From an uncultured Oscillospiraceae bacterium (GTDB taxonomy: Bacteria > Bacillota > Clostridia > Oscillospirales > Ruminococcaceae), in contig CAJTNJ010000024.1 in assembly GCA_910577565.1 (NCBI GenBank), positions 1 through 10,823 of the forward strand: 10,823 nt of DNA. The letters run 5' to 3'. Position numbers and translations under genes: made by a program. The notes under the pieces were generated by a model that made no database searches, was not told where the DNA came from, and worked only from the letters and a program-made list of their open reading frames with translations. How positions within the stretch are numbered: position 1 is the stretch's first letter; each line of letters opens with the position of its first letter. Positions 1-6,655 of this stretch are shown here, piece after piece.

Positions 1-370
1 TGTAGGAGTAAACAAAGCAACTATAACTAATTCAAAAGCAACAGGAGATGTATATCTAAGTGCAGGAATTTTGTTTAAAAATAATGGTTGTGGAGGATTT
101 GCAGGGAAAAATGCAAAAAATGGTAATATAGATGGTTGCTATGCACAATGTAAAGTAGAGACAAAGAATAAGAAGAAATGTGGAGGCTTTGTAGGAGAAG
201 CTGAGAATAAGTCGGCAATAAAGAACTCTACATGTAAAACAGGATATGTAAAGGGATATAATGCAGATGGGTCTGCAATATTAAACAAAGCAGAATTTTG
301 TTATCATAAAAGCAAGAAGGCAGTATTTGAAAATTGTTCGGCTTTAGATTTATTGATTTTATTAAAATAA
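1..370 (+). CDS. Gene A, 3' end of a GLUG-repeat secreted protein (5' partial)
   Basis: The reading frame is open from base 2 and enters from upstream, so this is the C-terminal end of a longer gene, not a short protein starting at the TTG at 71. The visible 122 residues hold the end of one rung (VGVNKATITNSKATG), then CGGFAGKN and CGGFVGEA rungs, then the terminal segment with AEFCYHKSKKAVFENC. This matches the last 120 or so residues of B, C and F, including the VYLSAGI segment that is nearly identical in F. The end differs from its paralogs: after ENCSA it reads LDLLILLK, a short hydrophobic tail, where the others stop at about ENC. The Shine-Dalgarno site, promoter and signal peptide lie outside the window. 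Membership of the family is clear; the function is unknown, with a secreted beta-solenoid inferred. Confidence 0.9.
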   Translation, partial: VGVNKATITNSKATGDVYLSAGILFKNNGCGGFAGKNAKNGNIDGCYAQCKVETKNKKKCGGFVGEAENKSAIKNSTCKTGYVKGYNADGSAILNKAEFCYHKSKKAVFENCSALDLLILLK

Positions 371-505
371 TCTTTAATTTAAAAATTTTGGTATAAAAAT
401 TTACTAAGATTAATAAATTAAATGAATTTGTACTATATATAAGATAAAAAATATTAATTTGGTTTGCTTTTAAATTTAGCGGTTATATTTATAAATTATT
501 TTATC

Positions 506-546
506 AATAATGAATATATTGTGAATTTAACAATATATTCATTATT
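506..546 (+). terminator. 16-bp perfect hairpin between A and B, probable terminator
   Basis: Bases 506-521 and 531-546 are perfect reverse complements, with a 9-nt loop between them. T-rich sequence (TGTTT) follows. The hairpin lies 135 bp after the stop of A, whereas the related hairpins after D, E and F lie 19 to 27 bp after their stops. The stem is almost all A/T, so it is a weak terminator by textbook rules. A DNA operator for a dimeric regulator is the alternative. Confidence 0.55.
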
Positions 547-548
547 TG

Positions 549-592
549 TTTACATTATATATATTGTTTTGCTTATTATTATATGTTAATAT
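549..592 (+). promoter_or_regulatory. Promoter of gene B with upstream TTTACA box
   Basis: A TTTACA box at 549-554 is followed by a -35-like TTGTTT at 564-569, a 17-bp spacer, and an extended -10 (TGT then TAATAT, 584-592). The start codon is 42 bp further on, giving a short leader. The same layout is found in front of C, D and G, with the extended -10 also kept before E and F. The function of the TTTACA box is not known. Confidence 0.6.
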
Positions 593-634
593 AAGTTATG
601 CTAAATAGTTTATATATTAAGGAGATGTTTTATA

Positions 635-2926
635 ATGAAGTTTAAAAAAATTTTGGCATTTGTTTTAACGACATGTATGGTGAGTATGAGTTTTTCACCT
701 GTTGTTCAAATAAGTGCGCAAATCACCGAAGACATTTCTAGCCATGTTCAAGTTATAACAAGTGGAGATAGAAGTTTACAAACATTTGATAGTTCATTAA
801 CGGGGAATAATCAAACTGATCGAGACGCACCAAATCACCAGATATTTATAAATGATAAAGAAGATTTTTCTTTGTTTATGAATTCACCTGGACTTTGGAC
901 AAGCGATCATCTAATTACTTTAACTCATGATATAGATATAGAGGGTGAAGAATATACCCCAATAGAAGAATTTGGCGGAATATTTGATGGCAATGGACAT
1001 ACTATAAGTAATTTATTAATTAAAGGTAGTAAATATGTAATATCCGCTAATCGCATGGAGCTTGCATTTATAAAAACATTAGATAGTTTTGCAGAAATTA
1101 AAAACGTTACATTTGATAAATATATTATTATGGATAATTCGGTTAATTATATTAGTCAATTAAAAAGTAACCATTTAGCTGGATTGGTTTTAACTAATCA
1201 CGGTACTATATCTAAAGTAAATTTTAAAAATACTAAAATTACAATTTATCGTTCACATGCTTTTAATAATTATATATATAGCGACTACATATCTTCTGGA
1301 TTTGTTATGAATAATGAAAACGATGGAATAATAGAAGATTGCTCAATAGTCAATGCTGGTTCTGCTTCTGGAGCTTTTGAAAAACTTAATTTAAATTCTT
1401 CAGACATGAATTCTGGATTTGTTTATGAAAATAATGGTGATATAAAAAATTGTAGCACCAGTTATGATTGTAGTATTAAAGTGTATAATCAAGAAGCTCT
1501 ATTTGGAGGATTTGTTAGTAAAAACAATGGGAGTATAAAAAAATGTATTTCAGAAGGAACGGTATCTGGTTCAAGAAGTTCAAAAAATAAACTTGAAGCT
1601 GATTTCACAAAATTAGATTTAAATAATAATGCTTTTACTAAATGCGGTGGGTTTGTTGGAGAAAATAGTGGAACAATAGAAGAATGTGAAGCAAAGGGAA
1701 ACGCCGATTCATCTTCTGACAATTCAAGAGAAGATTATATAGGTGGATTTTGTGGCGACAATAAAGGTGAAATTAGTTCTTGTAAATCAAGTGGTTCAGC
1801 TACAGTAAGTAATCAATCTTTTTCTATAACAAAAGTTCGATGTGGAGGATTTGTTGGAGGAAATAGTGGAACTTTAAAGAATTGTACTTCAGCAGGTGTT
1901 GTTGGAAATCTAAAACCCGCTGCAATCAATGTTGCTATGCAAATAGTACTCCCAGTAGTATTTTCATTGTTAACATATGGATTAAGTCTTGTATTAGGGT
2001 GTTTAGAATTTTTAGGTAATTTAGGAGTTGCGAAGTCTACAAATCCTTATGAATATATAGGTGGATTTTGTGGCGACAATTCAGGTGAGATTTTAGAATC
2101 AAAATATGAAGGCAATGTAATAGCAGTTGCAAAAATTCATACAATCCGATGTGGAGGATTTGTCGGTAAAAATAGTGGAAATATTAAAGAATGTAGTTCA
2201 AAAGGAAGTGTAGCAGGACAGGAATGTGTAGGTGGGTTTTGTGGTGATAATTCTGGTAAGATTTTAAAATCTAAATCAGAAAGTCATGCAATAGCTGCAA
2301 CAAAATCTAATACTGTTAGATGTGGAGGTTTCGTAGGCGAAAATAGTGGTAGTTTAAAAGATTGTAATTCAACAGGAAATGCGACAGGTCAGGAATACGT
2401 TGGTGGTTTTGCAGGAACGAATACATCAGATATAACTTATTGTTATGCCACAGGTATAGCAATAGCAAAAACTAAAACTCATACAGCGCTTGCTGGAGGT
2501 TTTATTGGAGAGAATAGTGGTGGAAAAATAAGTAACTGCACAGCATCAGGTGGAGCTGATTCACAGTCAAAATCAGGTCAGGCAAAAGCCGGTGGTTTTG
2601 TCGGAATAAATAAAGCTAGCATATTAAATTCAAAAGCAAGTGGCAAGGTATATCTTAGTTCTGGAATTTTTCGTACAGATGATGGTTGTGGAGGCTTTGT
2701 AGGTAAAAACGATAAAAATGGCAGTATATGTGGATGTTATGCAGAAGCTACTGTGCAAACAACGCACAAGAAAAAAGGTGGCGGATTTGTAGGAGAAGCA
2801 AAAAAGGATTCAGTTATAAAGAACTCAAGTTGTAAATCTAAAATTGTAACAAAGTCAGGAATAAAAACTCAAACAAAATTTTGTGAGGATAAAAATAAAA
2901 AAGCAGTAATACAAAATTGCAAATAA
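635..2926 (+). CDS. Gene B, secreted GLUG-repeat protein with hydrophobic insert
   Basis: This is a 763-residue protein, the longest of the array. The ATG at 635 follows AAGGAG (619-624) at good spacing. Residues 1-28 are a Sec signal peptide with a predicted cut after QISA. A variable linker follows, then the conserved N-terminal domain (about 71-180, with FDGNGHTISN at 117-126). From about 182 to the end there are some 15 GLUG-type rungs of the form GGFVGxNSGxIxxCxSxG, expected to stack into a right-handed beta-solenoid. Residues 427-473 interrupt this stack with a hydrophobic segment, listed separately. Residues 474-587 are two copies of a 57-residue double rung. The protein is very rich in cysteine, roughly thirty residues. 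The last 120 residues match A, C and F. No anchor motif is seen. GLUG repeats are known from adhesins and streptococcal IgA proteases, but no catalytic motif is visible here. The role is unknown; an adhesin or a secreted effector is possible. Confidence 0.93.
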   Translation: MKFKKILAFVLTTCMVSMSFSPVVQISAQITEDISSHVQVITSGDRSLQTFDSSLTGNNQTDRDAPNHQIFINDKEDFSLFMNSPGLWTSDHLITLTHDIDIEGEEYTPIEEFGGIFDGNGHTISNLLIKGSKYVISANRMELAFIKTLDSFAEIKNVTFDKYIIMDNSVNYISQLKSNHLAGLVLTNHGTISKVNFKNTKITIYRSHAFNNYIYSDYISSGFVMNNENDGIIEDCSIVNAGSASGAFEKLNLNSSDMNSGFVYENNGDIKNCSTSYDCSIKVYNQEALFGGFVSKNNGSIKKCISEGTVSGSRSSKNKLEADFTKLDLNNNAFTKCGGFVGENSGTIEECEAKGNADSSSDNSREDYIGGFCGDNKGEISSCKSSGSATVSNQSFSITKVRCGGFVGGNSGTLKNCTSAGVVGNLKPAAINVAMQIVLPVVFSLLTYGLSLVLGCLEFLGNLGVAKSTNPYEYIGGFCGDNSGEILESKYEGNVIAVAKIHTIRCGGFVGKNSGNIKECSSKGSVAGQECVGGFCGDNSGKILKSKSESHAIAATKSNTVRCGGFVGENSGSLKDCNSTGNATGQEYVGGFAGTNTSDITYCYATGIAIAKTKTHTALAGGFIGENSGGKISNCTASGGADSQSKSGQAKAGGFVGINKASILNSKASGKVYLSSGIFRTDDGCGGFVGKNDKNGSICGCYAEATVQTTHKKKGGGFVGEAKKDSVIKNSSCKSKIVTKSGIKTQTKFCEDKNKKAVIQNCK
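1913..2053 (+). other. Hydrophobic insert within gene B (residues 427-473)
   Basis: About 47 residues beginning KPAAINVAMQIVLPVVFSLL break the rung pattern. Residues 429-466 are strongly hydrophobic and long enough for one or two membrane-spanning helices, with a Pro and several Gly. The preceding rung is CGGFVGGNSG and the following one is IGGFCGDNSG. The insert stays in frame and the repeats resume immediately after it. D, E and F have no such segment. A membrane-inserting hairpin is an inference. Confidence 0.7.
2054..2395 (+). repeat. Two tandem copies of a 57-residue double rung in gene B
   Basis: Bases 2054-2224 and 2225-2395 encode two 57-residue units. Each has a VGGFCGDNSG-type rung, then SK, an IA...K..T linker, then RCGGFVG.NSG, and ends with GQE. 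They share well over half their residues, including every structural position. A third, partial start (YVGGFAG) follows at 2396. The unit combines the two cysteine-register rung types, which suggests that the double rung is what gets duplicated. Confidence 0.85.
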
Positions 2927-3007
2927 TATAAATTTATAAAATATTGCTAATAAATAAAAATATTATGAATTTAATAAAAAGTTCATTAATTGTTTAAAAA
3001 ATATGTA

Positions 3008-3036
3008 TTGTTTTATTTAACCATACCTGATATTAT
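3008..3036 (+). promoter_or_regulatory. Promoter of gene C
   Basis: A -35-like TTGTTT at 3008-3013, a 17-bp spacer ending in TGA, and TATTAT at 3031-3036 form an extended -10 promoter. The sequence after the -10 (TTATGCTAA and onward to the AAGGAGATGTTTTA ribosome binding region) closely matches the leader of gene B, so the two control regions are close copies. The TTTACA box seen elsewhere is reduced to TTTAAA here. Confidence 0.6.
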
Positions 3037-3077
3037 GATTATGCTAAGTTATTTACATTAAAAGGAGATGTTTTAAA

Positions 3078-4895
3078 GTGAAAATTAAAAAGATTTTAGC
3101 GGTTGCTTTAACAACATGTATTGTGAGCTTAAGCTTTTCCTCAACATTCCAAGCAAGTGCACAAATTGCAGAGGCACAAAGTGATATTCAAACATCACAG
3201 AGTCCGACGCCGCAAACTGCTCAAAAACAATTTTTAATTAATAATAGAGATGATTTTTTCAAGTTTATGATTAAGCCTGAATATTGGACAAGTGATTATG
3301 AAATAATTTTAACTAGTAATATAAATATGAGTGGTAAAAAATTTAGTCCAATAGGAGAATTTAATGGTAAATTTGATGGTGGTGGACATACCATAAGCAA
3401 TTTTTGGATTCAAGATAGTCATAAGTCTCTTAAAAATTTTGAATTTGCATTTATAAAAAATCTAGGTAGCTCGGCAGAATTCAAAAATGTTACCTTTAAT
3501 AACTACAATATTAAAGATACATGTGCTCCGAGTATTTTGCCTGAATCATACACGGCAGCTGGATTTATTCTAGTTAACCATGGTAATATTTCTGGTGTTA
3601 ATTTTACAAATAGTAGTGCATTTAGTATTAATGATACCAATAAAATTGGTGAAGTTGCTGGTTTCGTTTTGAATAATGAAAAAGATGGTATAATAACAAA
3701 ATGTTCTATAGACATGAAATCTAGAGAGTCAAACATTAATGCCGGGTTTGTTGGTAAAAATAGTGGGTTTATTAGTGAAAGCACAGCAAATGTGGATGTA
3801 ACCAATGGATTATATGTAGGTGGATTTTGCGGCATGAATGCAGGTTTAATTATTTCATGTAAATCTAAAGGCAATATGAACACGGAAACAAAATATAAAA
3901 CAATGATATGTGGTGGATTCGTTGGAGTAAATGTCGGTGTTATAAATAATTGCGATTCAACAGGAAGTTTACAAGTTAAAAAGGTAAACAGTGATGGAGC
4001 TAAGATAGCAGCAATTATAGCAGGAGTTGTGCTTGTCGTCGCAACTATAGCTATAATGTTTGTTGTTACACCTGCGATATTTGCTGTAGCTGCATTACCA
4101 GGAGCAATTTTAGCTGGTGCTGCTACTGGAGCTGGAGCTGCAGCAAGCATTTCTGTTTCGATTCCTTTGGTTTTAAAAATTGCAGCATTAGGACTTTCTA
4201 TGGCAATTTCAATGACAACTGAAGCAATAATTATAGGAGCAGTTGTAGGTGGAGTTAAAGTAGCGAGCGAAATAGGCGGTGCACATGTAGGCGGATTTTG
4301 TGGTGATAATTTGGGAGTGATTAGTTCATGTAATTCGCATGGGTCAGCAACCACTAATGCTAATATATGTGGAGGTTTTGTAGGGACCAATAGTGGCAAT
4401 ATAGAGAATTGCACTGCAACAGGTAAAGCGAAAGCAGAAGCCAAAGTCACTAAAGTATTTGTTGGAGGTTTTGTAGCCGAGAATTTAGATGGTATGATAA
4501 GTGGTTGTAAAGCAACTGGAGGAGCATATTCAAAATCAAAAACATTTTGTGGTGAAGCAAAATCAGGAGGTTTTGTTGGTGTAAATAAAGCAAGAATATT
4601 AAATTCAGAAGCAAGCGGAGATGTATATCTTAGCTCAGGGCCTGGACGTACAGACAATGGCTGTGGAGGTTTTGTAGGGAAGAATGATAAAGGTGGCAAC
4701 ATAGATTTATGTTATGCTGAGTGTAAAGTAGAAACAACAAACAAGAAAAAAGGTGGCGGTTTTGTAGGAGAGGCAGAAAATAAATCGATTATAACGAACT
4801 CTAAATGTAAATCGATGCTTGTTACAAAAAAAGGTACAACAAATAAAATAAATTTTTGTCAAAATAAAAGCAAAAAAGCAGTTATAAAAAATTGA
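3078..4895 (+). CDS. Gene C, secreted GLUG-repeat protein with large hydrophobic core insert
   Basis: This is a 605-residue protein starting at GTG, with AAGGAG at 3062-3067. The signal peptide cut is predicted after QASA (residue 28). A Gln/Thr/Pro-rich linker leads into the conserved N-terminal domain (about 52-160; EYW near 70; FDGGGHTISN at 99-108). About eleven GLUG-type rungs follow. After the fifth (CGGFVGVNVG) they are broken by about 100 residues of Gly/Ala/Ile/Val-rich hydrophobic sequence (about 303-402), and they resume at VGGFCGDNLG. The C-terminal 120 residues belong to the A/B/F type, ending KKAVIKN without the final Cys. The domain order of solenoid, membrane-active segment, solenoid could suit a pore-forming or translocating secreted protein. 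That is inference only: no toxin domain, catalytic motif or immunity gene is visible beside it. A membrane-tethered surface protein is equally possible. Confidence 0.93.
   Translation: MKIKKILAVALTTCIVSLSFSSTFQASAQIAEAQSDIQTSQSPTPQTAQKQFLINNRDDFFKFMIKPEYWTSDYEIILTSNINMSGKKFSPIGEFNGKFDGGGHTISNFWIQDSHKSLKNFEFAFIKNLGSSAEFKNVTFNNYNIKDTCAPSILPESYTAAGFILVNHGNISGVNFTNSSAFSINDTNKIGEVAGFVLNNEKDGIITKCSIDMKSRESNINAGFVGKNSGFISESTANVDVTNGLYVGGFCGMNAGLIISCKSKGNMNTETKYKTMICGGFVGVNVGVINNCDSTGSLQVKKVNSDGAKIAAIIAGVVLVVATIAIMFVVTPAIFAVAALPGAILAGAATGAGAAASISVSIPLVLKIAALGLSMAISMTTEAIIIGAVVGGVKVASEIGGAHVGGFCGDNLGVISSCNSHGSATTNANICGGFVGTNSGNIENCTATGKAKAEAKVTKVFVGGFVAENLDGMISGCKATGGAYSKSKTFCGEAKSGGFVGVNKARILNSEASGDVYLSSGPGRTDNGCGGFVGKNDKGGNIDLCYAECKVETTNKKKGGGFVGEAENKSIITNSKCKSMLVTKKGTTNKINFCQNKSKKAVIKN
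3984..4283 (+). other. Large hydrophobic Gly/Ala-rich insert in gene C (residues 303-402)
   Basis: After KKVNSDGAK, residues 310-400 contain almost no charge. A first likely transmembrane stretch runs from about 310 to 330 (IAAIIAGVVLVVATIAIMFV). Next come a Pro-containing hydrophobic stretch, a small-residue run with glycine-zipper spacing (GAILAGAATGAGAA), and further hydrophobic segments up to IIIGAVVGGVKVA. Three or four membrane segments are plausible. It lies between a CGGFV rung and a VGGFC rung, like the insert in B, but its sequence is different. Confidence 0.75.
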
Positions 4896-4953
4896 AATTA
4901 AATTTTAAATTTTAATAAGATTATTATAAAGTTAATAAAATTTTAATAATTTA

Positions 4954-4997
4954 TTTACATAATAACTATTGTTTTAATCATTATTATATGATATTAT
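4954..4997 (+). promoter_or_regulatory. Promoter of gene D with upstream TTTACA box
   Basis: A TTTACA box at 4954-4959, TTGTTT at 4969-4974, a 17-bp spacer ending TGA, and TATTAT at 4992-4997. The spacing matches the promoter of gene B exactly. The sequence between the stop of C and this box has only a decayed trace of the hairpin found in other spacers. Confidence 0.6.
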
Positions 4998-5032
4998 AAA
5001 AATATAAAATATAGAGAGGAGATTGATTTCAA

Positions 5033-6508
5033 ATGAGAATCAATTACAAAAAAACAAAAATTAAAAAGCTTTTAACAAGTATTTTAACCGTATGTGTTGT
5101 GAGCACAAGTTTACCTTTAGCTGTTCAAGTAAGTGCGCATACAATAGAAAACGCTTCTAAGCAAATGATTCAAACAGCTGAGGAAACTAATTATTTTGTA
5201 ATAAATACTAAAGAAGATTTTACCAAATTTATGACTAAATCTGATTATTATAAAAGTAATAGTGTTGTTATTTTAAAAAGCGATTTAAATATGGAAAACG
5301 TAACGTTTAAACCAATATCAAAGTTTAGTGGAAAATTTGATGGGTGTGGACATACTATAAGCAATTTGAAAATCCAAGATAAGCATAAACTTTTTAAAAA
5401 GTTTGATATTGCATTGATAAAAACTTTAGATAGTGCGGCAGAATTTAAAAATGTTACATTTGATAATTATACTGTGAATGATAATGGATCTAAATCTATT
5501 TTACCTAGTTCATATAGAGCATCTGGATTGATTATTGAGAACTATGGTATTATTTCGGGAGTTAACATTGAAAATGGTAGCATGAATAGTATTGCTAATA
5601 AAATAGGAGGTAACGCATCTGGTTTTGTTAACGAAAACTTTGGTAATATAGAAAAATGCAACTGTAGTTTTGCAGGAAAAGTAGAATTAATTAATAACAA
5701 AGAAGAAATTTCAGGTGGAGTGCGTGGTGGCAAAATTGCAGGTGGATTTTGTGCTAAAAACTCGGGTGATATTAATTCTTGTAATTTCAATGGATTGACA
5801 GAAGCTAATATAAAAACCGTTAGTGATGCTATTGCAGGTGGATTTGTTGGCGAGAATAAAAAAGGTAACATAACTAATTGTACTTCTTTAAATAAGAGCG
5901 TTGATTCAGATGAAGTTGGTTCAGAAAAAGTGGATGAGTCTACAGAGTTATTGGCATTTGCTAAAACTCATTCAGGTTCAGCAAAAGCAGGAGGATTTGT
6001 TGGACAAAATAGTGGCGGAACAATAAGTAATTGTATCGTAACAGGCAATACTCGATCTGAGTCTACATTAGGAAAAGCTTATGCAGGAGGATTTGTTGGA
6101 ATTAATAAATCAACTATAGAAAAATCAAAAATAATTGGAATAAATTCTGAAGAAATTGATTTAACTAAATGCTGTTATGTTTATATTTGCTCTGGACATT
6201 TCTATAAAGATAATGCTTGTGGAGGATTTGTAGGAAGAAATGATAAAAATGGTCTTATAGATGATTGTTATGCAGAAACTATAGTATCTACGAAGAATGA
6301 TAGAAAAGTTGGCGGATTTGTTGGAGAAGCTGGTAATGGATCCACAATAAAAAATTCTAAATGTGATTCTAATTGTTTAGTATCTGCAGGATTAGTTAAA
6401 GCAGAATTTTGTAATTCTAAAGATAAAAATGCAGTAATTGAGGATTGTTCGGCAGGTGAAGAAACCAAAGATGAAGATACTAAAAGTGAAGAAACTGAAA
6501 ATGCTTAA
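5033..6508 (+). CDS. Gene D, shortest complete GLUG-repeat secreted protein, acidic tail
   Basis: This is a 491-residue protein. The ATG at 5033 follows GAGGAG (5016-5021). The signal peptide has a longer basic start (MRINYKKTKIKK) and a predicted cut after QVSA, residue 35. The linker is short. The N-terminal domain runs from about 55 to 165 with FDGCGHTISN at 102-111; the Trp of the paralogs' EYW motif is replaced by Tyr (DYY). Its N-terminal sequence and leader most resemble F. Only about eight rungs follow. They include an unusual stretch at 373-388 (EEIDLTKCCYVYIC) that replaces the VYLSSG segment of the paralogs. After the usual C-terminal module there is an extra acidic tail of about 19 residues (473-491, EETKDEDTKSEETENA) that no other member has. 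There is no hydrophobic insert. The function is unknown; secretion and the solenoid fold are inferred. Confidence 0.93.
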   Translation: MRINYKKTKIKKLLTSILTVCVVSTSLPLAVQVSAHTIENASKQMIQTAEETNYFVINTKEDFTKFMTKSDYYKSNSVVILKSDLNMENVTFKPISKFSGKFDGCGHTISNLKIQDKHKLFKKFDIALIKTLDSAAEFKNVTFDNYTVNDNGSKSILPSSYRASGLIIENYGIISGVNIENGSMNSIANKIGGNASGFVNENFGNIEKCNCSFAGKVELINNKEEISGGVRGGKIAGGFCAKNSGDINSCNFNGLTEANIKTVSDAIAGGFVGENKKGNITNCTSLNKSVDSDEVGSEKVDESTELLAFAKTHSGSAKAGGFVGQNSGGTISNCIVTGNTRSESTLGKAYAGGFVGINKSTIEKSKIIGINSEEIDLTKCCYVYICSGHFYKDNACGGFVGRNDKNGLIDDCYAETIVSTKNDRKVGGFVGEAGNGSTIKNSKCDSNCLVSAGLVKAEFCNSKDKNAVIEDCSAGEETKDEDTKSEETENA

Positions 6509-6527
6509 TTCATAATATTACTTAATT

Positions 6528-6566
6528 ATAATGAAGATATTGAAAAGTTAACAATATCTTCATTAT
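6528..6566 (+). terminator. 15-bp perfect hairpin after gene D, probable terminator
   Basis: Bases 6528-6542 pair perfectly with 6552-6566 around a 9-nt loop, 19 bp after the stop of D. TTGTTTACAT follows. Relative to the hairpin before gene B, one stem pair has changed from T-A to G-C on both arms at once. This compensatory change indicates that the stem itself is under selection. Confidence 0.6.
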
Positions 6567-6569
6567 TTG

Positions 6570-6612
6570 TTTACATAATATTCATTTATAATTTATAATT
6601 ATATGTTATTAT
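6570..6612 (+). promoter_or_regulatory. Promoter of gene E with upstream TTTACA box
   Basis: A TTTACA box at 6570-6575, and an extended -10 (TGT then TATTAT) at 6604-6612. The hexamer 17 bp upstream of the -10 (ATTTAT) is a poor -35, so the promoter probably depends on the extended -10. The box-to-minus-10 distance is kept to within a base of the other copies. Confidence 0.5.
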
Positions 6613-6640
6613 ATATGTATAAGAATATTTTAATATTAAG

Positions 6641-6646
6641 AAGGAG
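6641..6646 (+). promoter_or_regulatory. Ribosome binding site that fixes the start of gene E
   Basis: AAGGAG at 6641-6646 is immediately followed by an in-frame ATG at 6647, which is too close to be used. The next in-frame ATG at 6656 has a 9-base gap and aligns with the starts of B and C, where the same AAGGAGATG string is plainly a ribosome binding region. Confidence 0.8.
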
Positions 6647-6655
6647 ATGCTTTCA

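Noticed and set aside
71..370. A short separate gene starting at TTG 71
   Set aside because: The same frame is open back to base 2 and encodes normal family sequence, and there is no Shine-Dalgarno site before 71. It is the end of a longer gene.
383..402. A short AT-only inverted repeat (AAATTTT / AAAATTT) just after gene A as its terminator
   Set aside because: Seven A/T pairs in very AT-rich DNA are expected by chance, and the hairpin at 506-546 is far stronger and is shared with other spacers.
371..505. A small gene or extra promoter in the longer A-B spacer
   Set aside because: I see only AT-rich sequence with stops in all frames and no convincing Shine-Dalgarno site or -35/-10 pair.
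641..718. A possible lipoprotein signal (LTTC in the signal peptides of B and C, with similar Cys in D, E and F)
   Set aside because: The residue before Cys is Thr, Val, Phe or Met rather than Gly, Ala or Ser, and a further hydrophobic stretch with a good [IVA]-S-A signal peptidase I site follows. Gene G lacks the Cys altogether.
2054..2395. A CRISPR-like or noncoding tandem repeat
   Set aside because: The repeats are in-frame protein rungs with codon-level divergence and no constant repeat with unique spacers.
2961..2989. A full hairpin before gene C like those elsewhere
   Set aside because: Only about five to eight pairs with a bulge remain (ATGAA with TTCAT), so it is treated as a decayed copy and not annotated as a terminator.
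3503..4702. A long minus-strand open frame (about 399 codons) across gene C, with shorter ones in B, D, E and F
   Set aside because: It is the mirror of the repeat codons: the GGFVG and NSG coding repeats read backwards as PTKPP-like strings without stops. It has no ribosome binding site, signal or family resemblance, and the + frame is clearly real.
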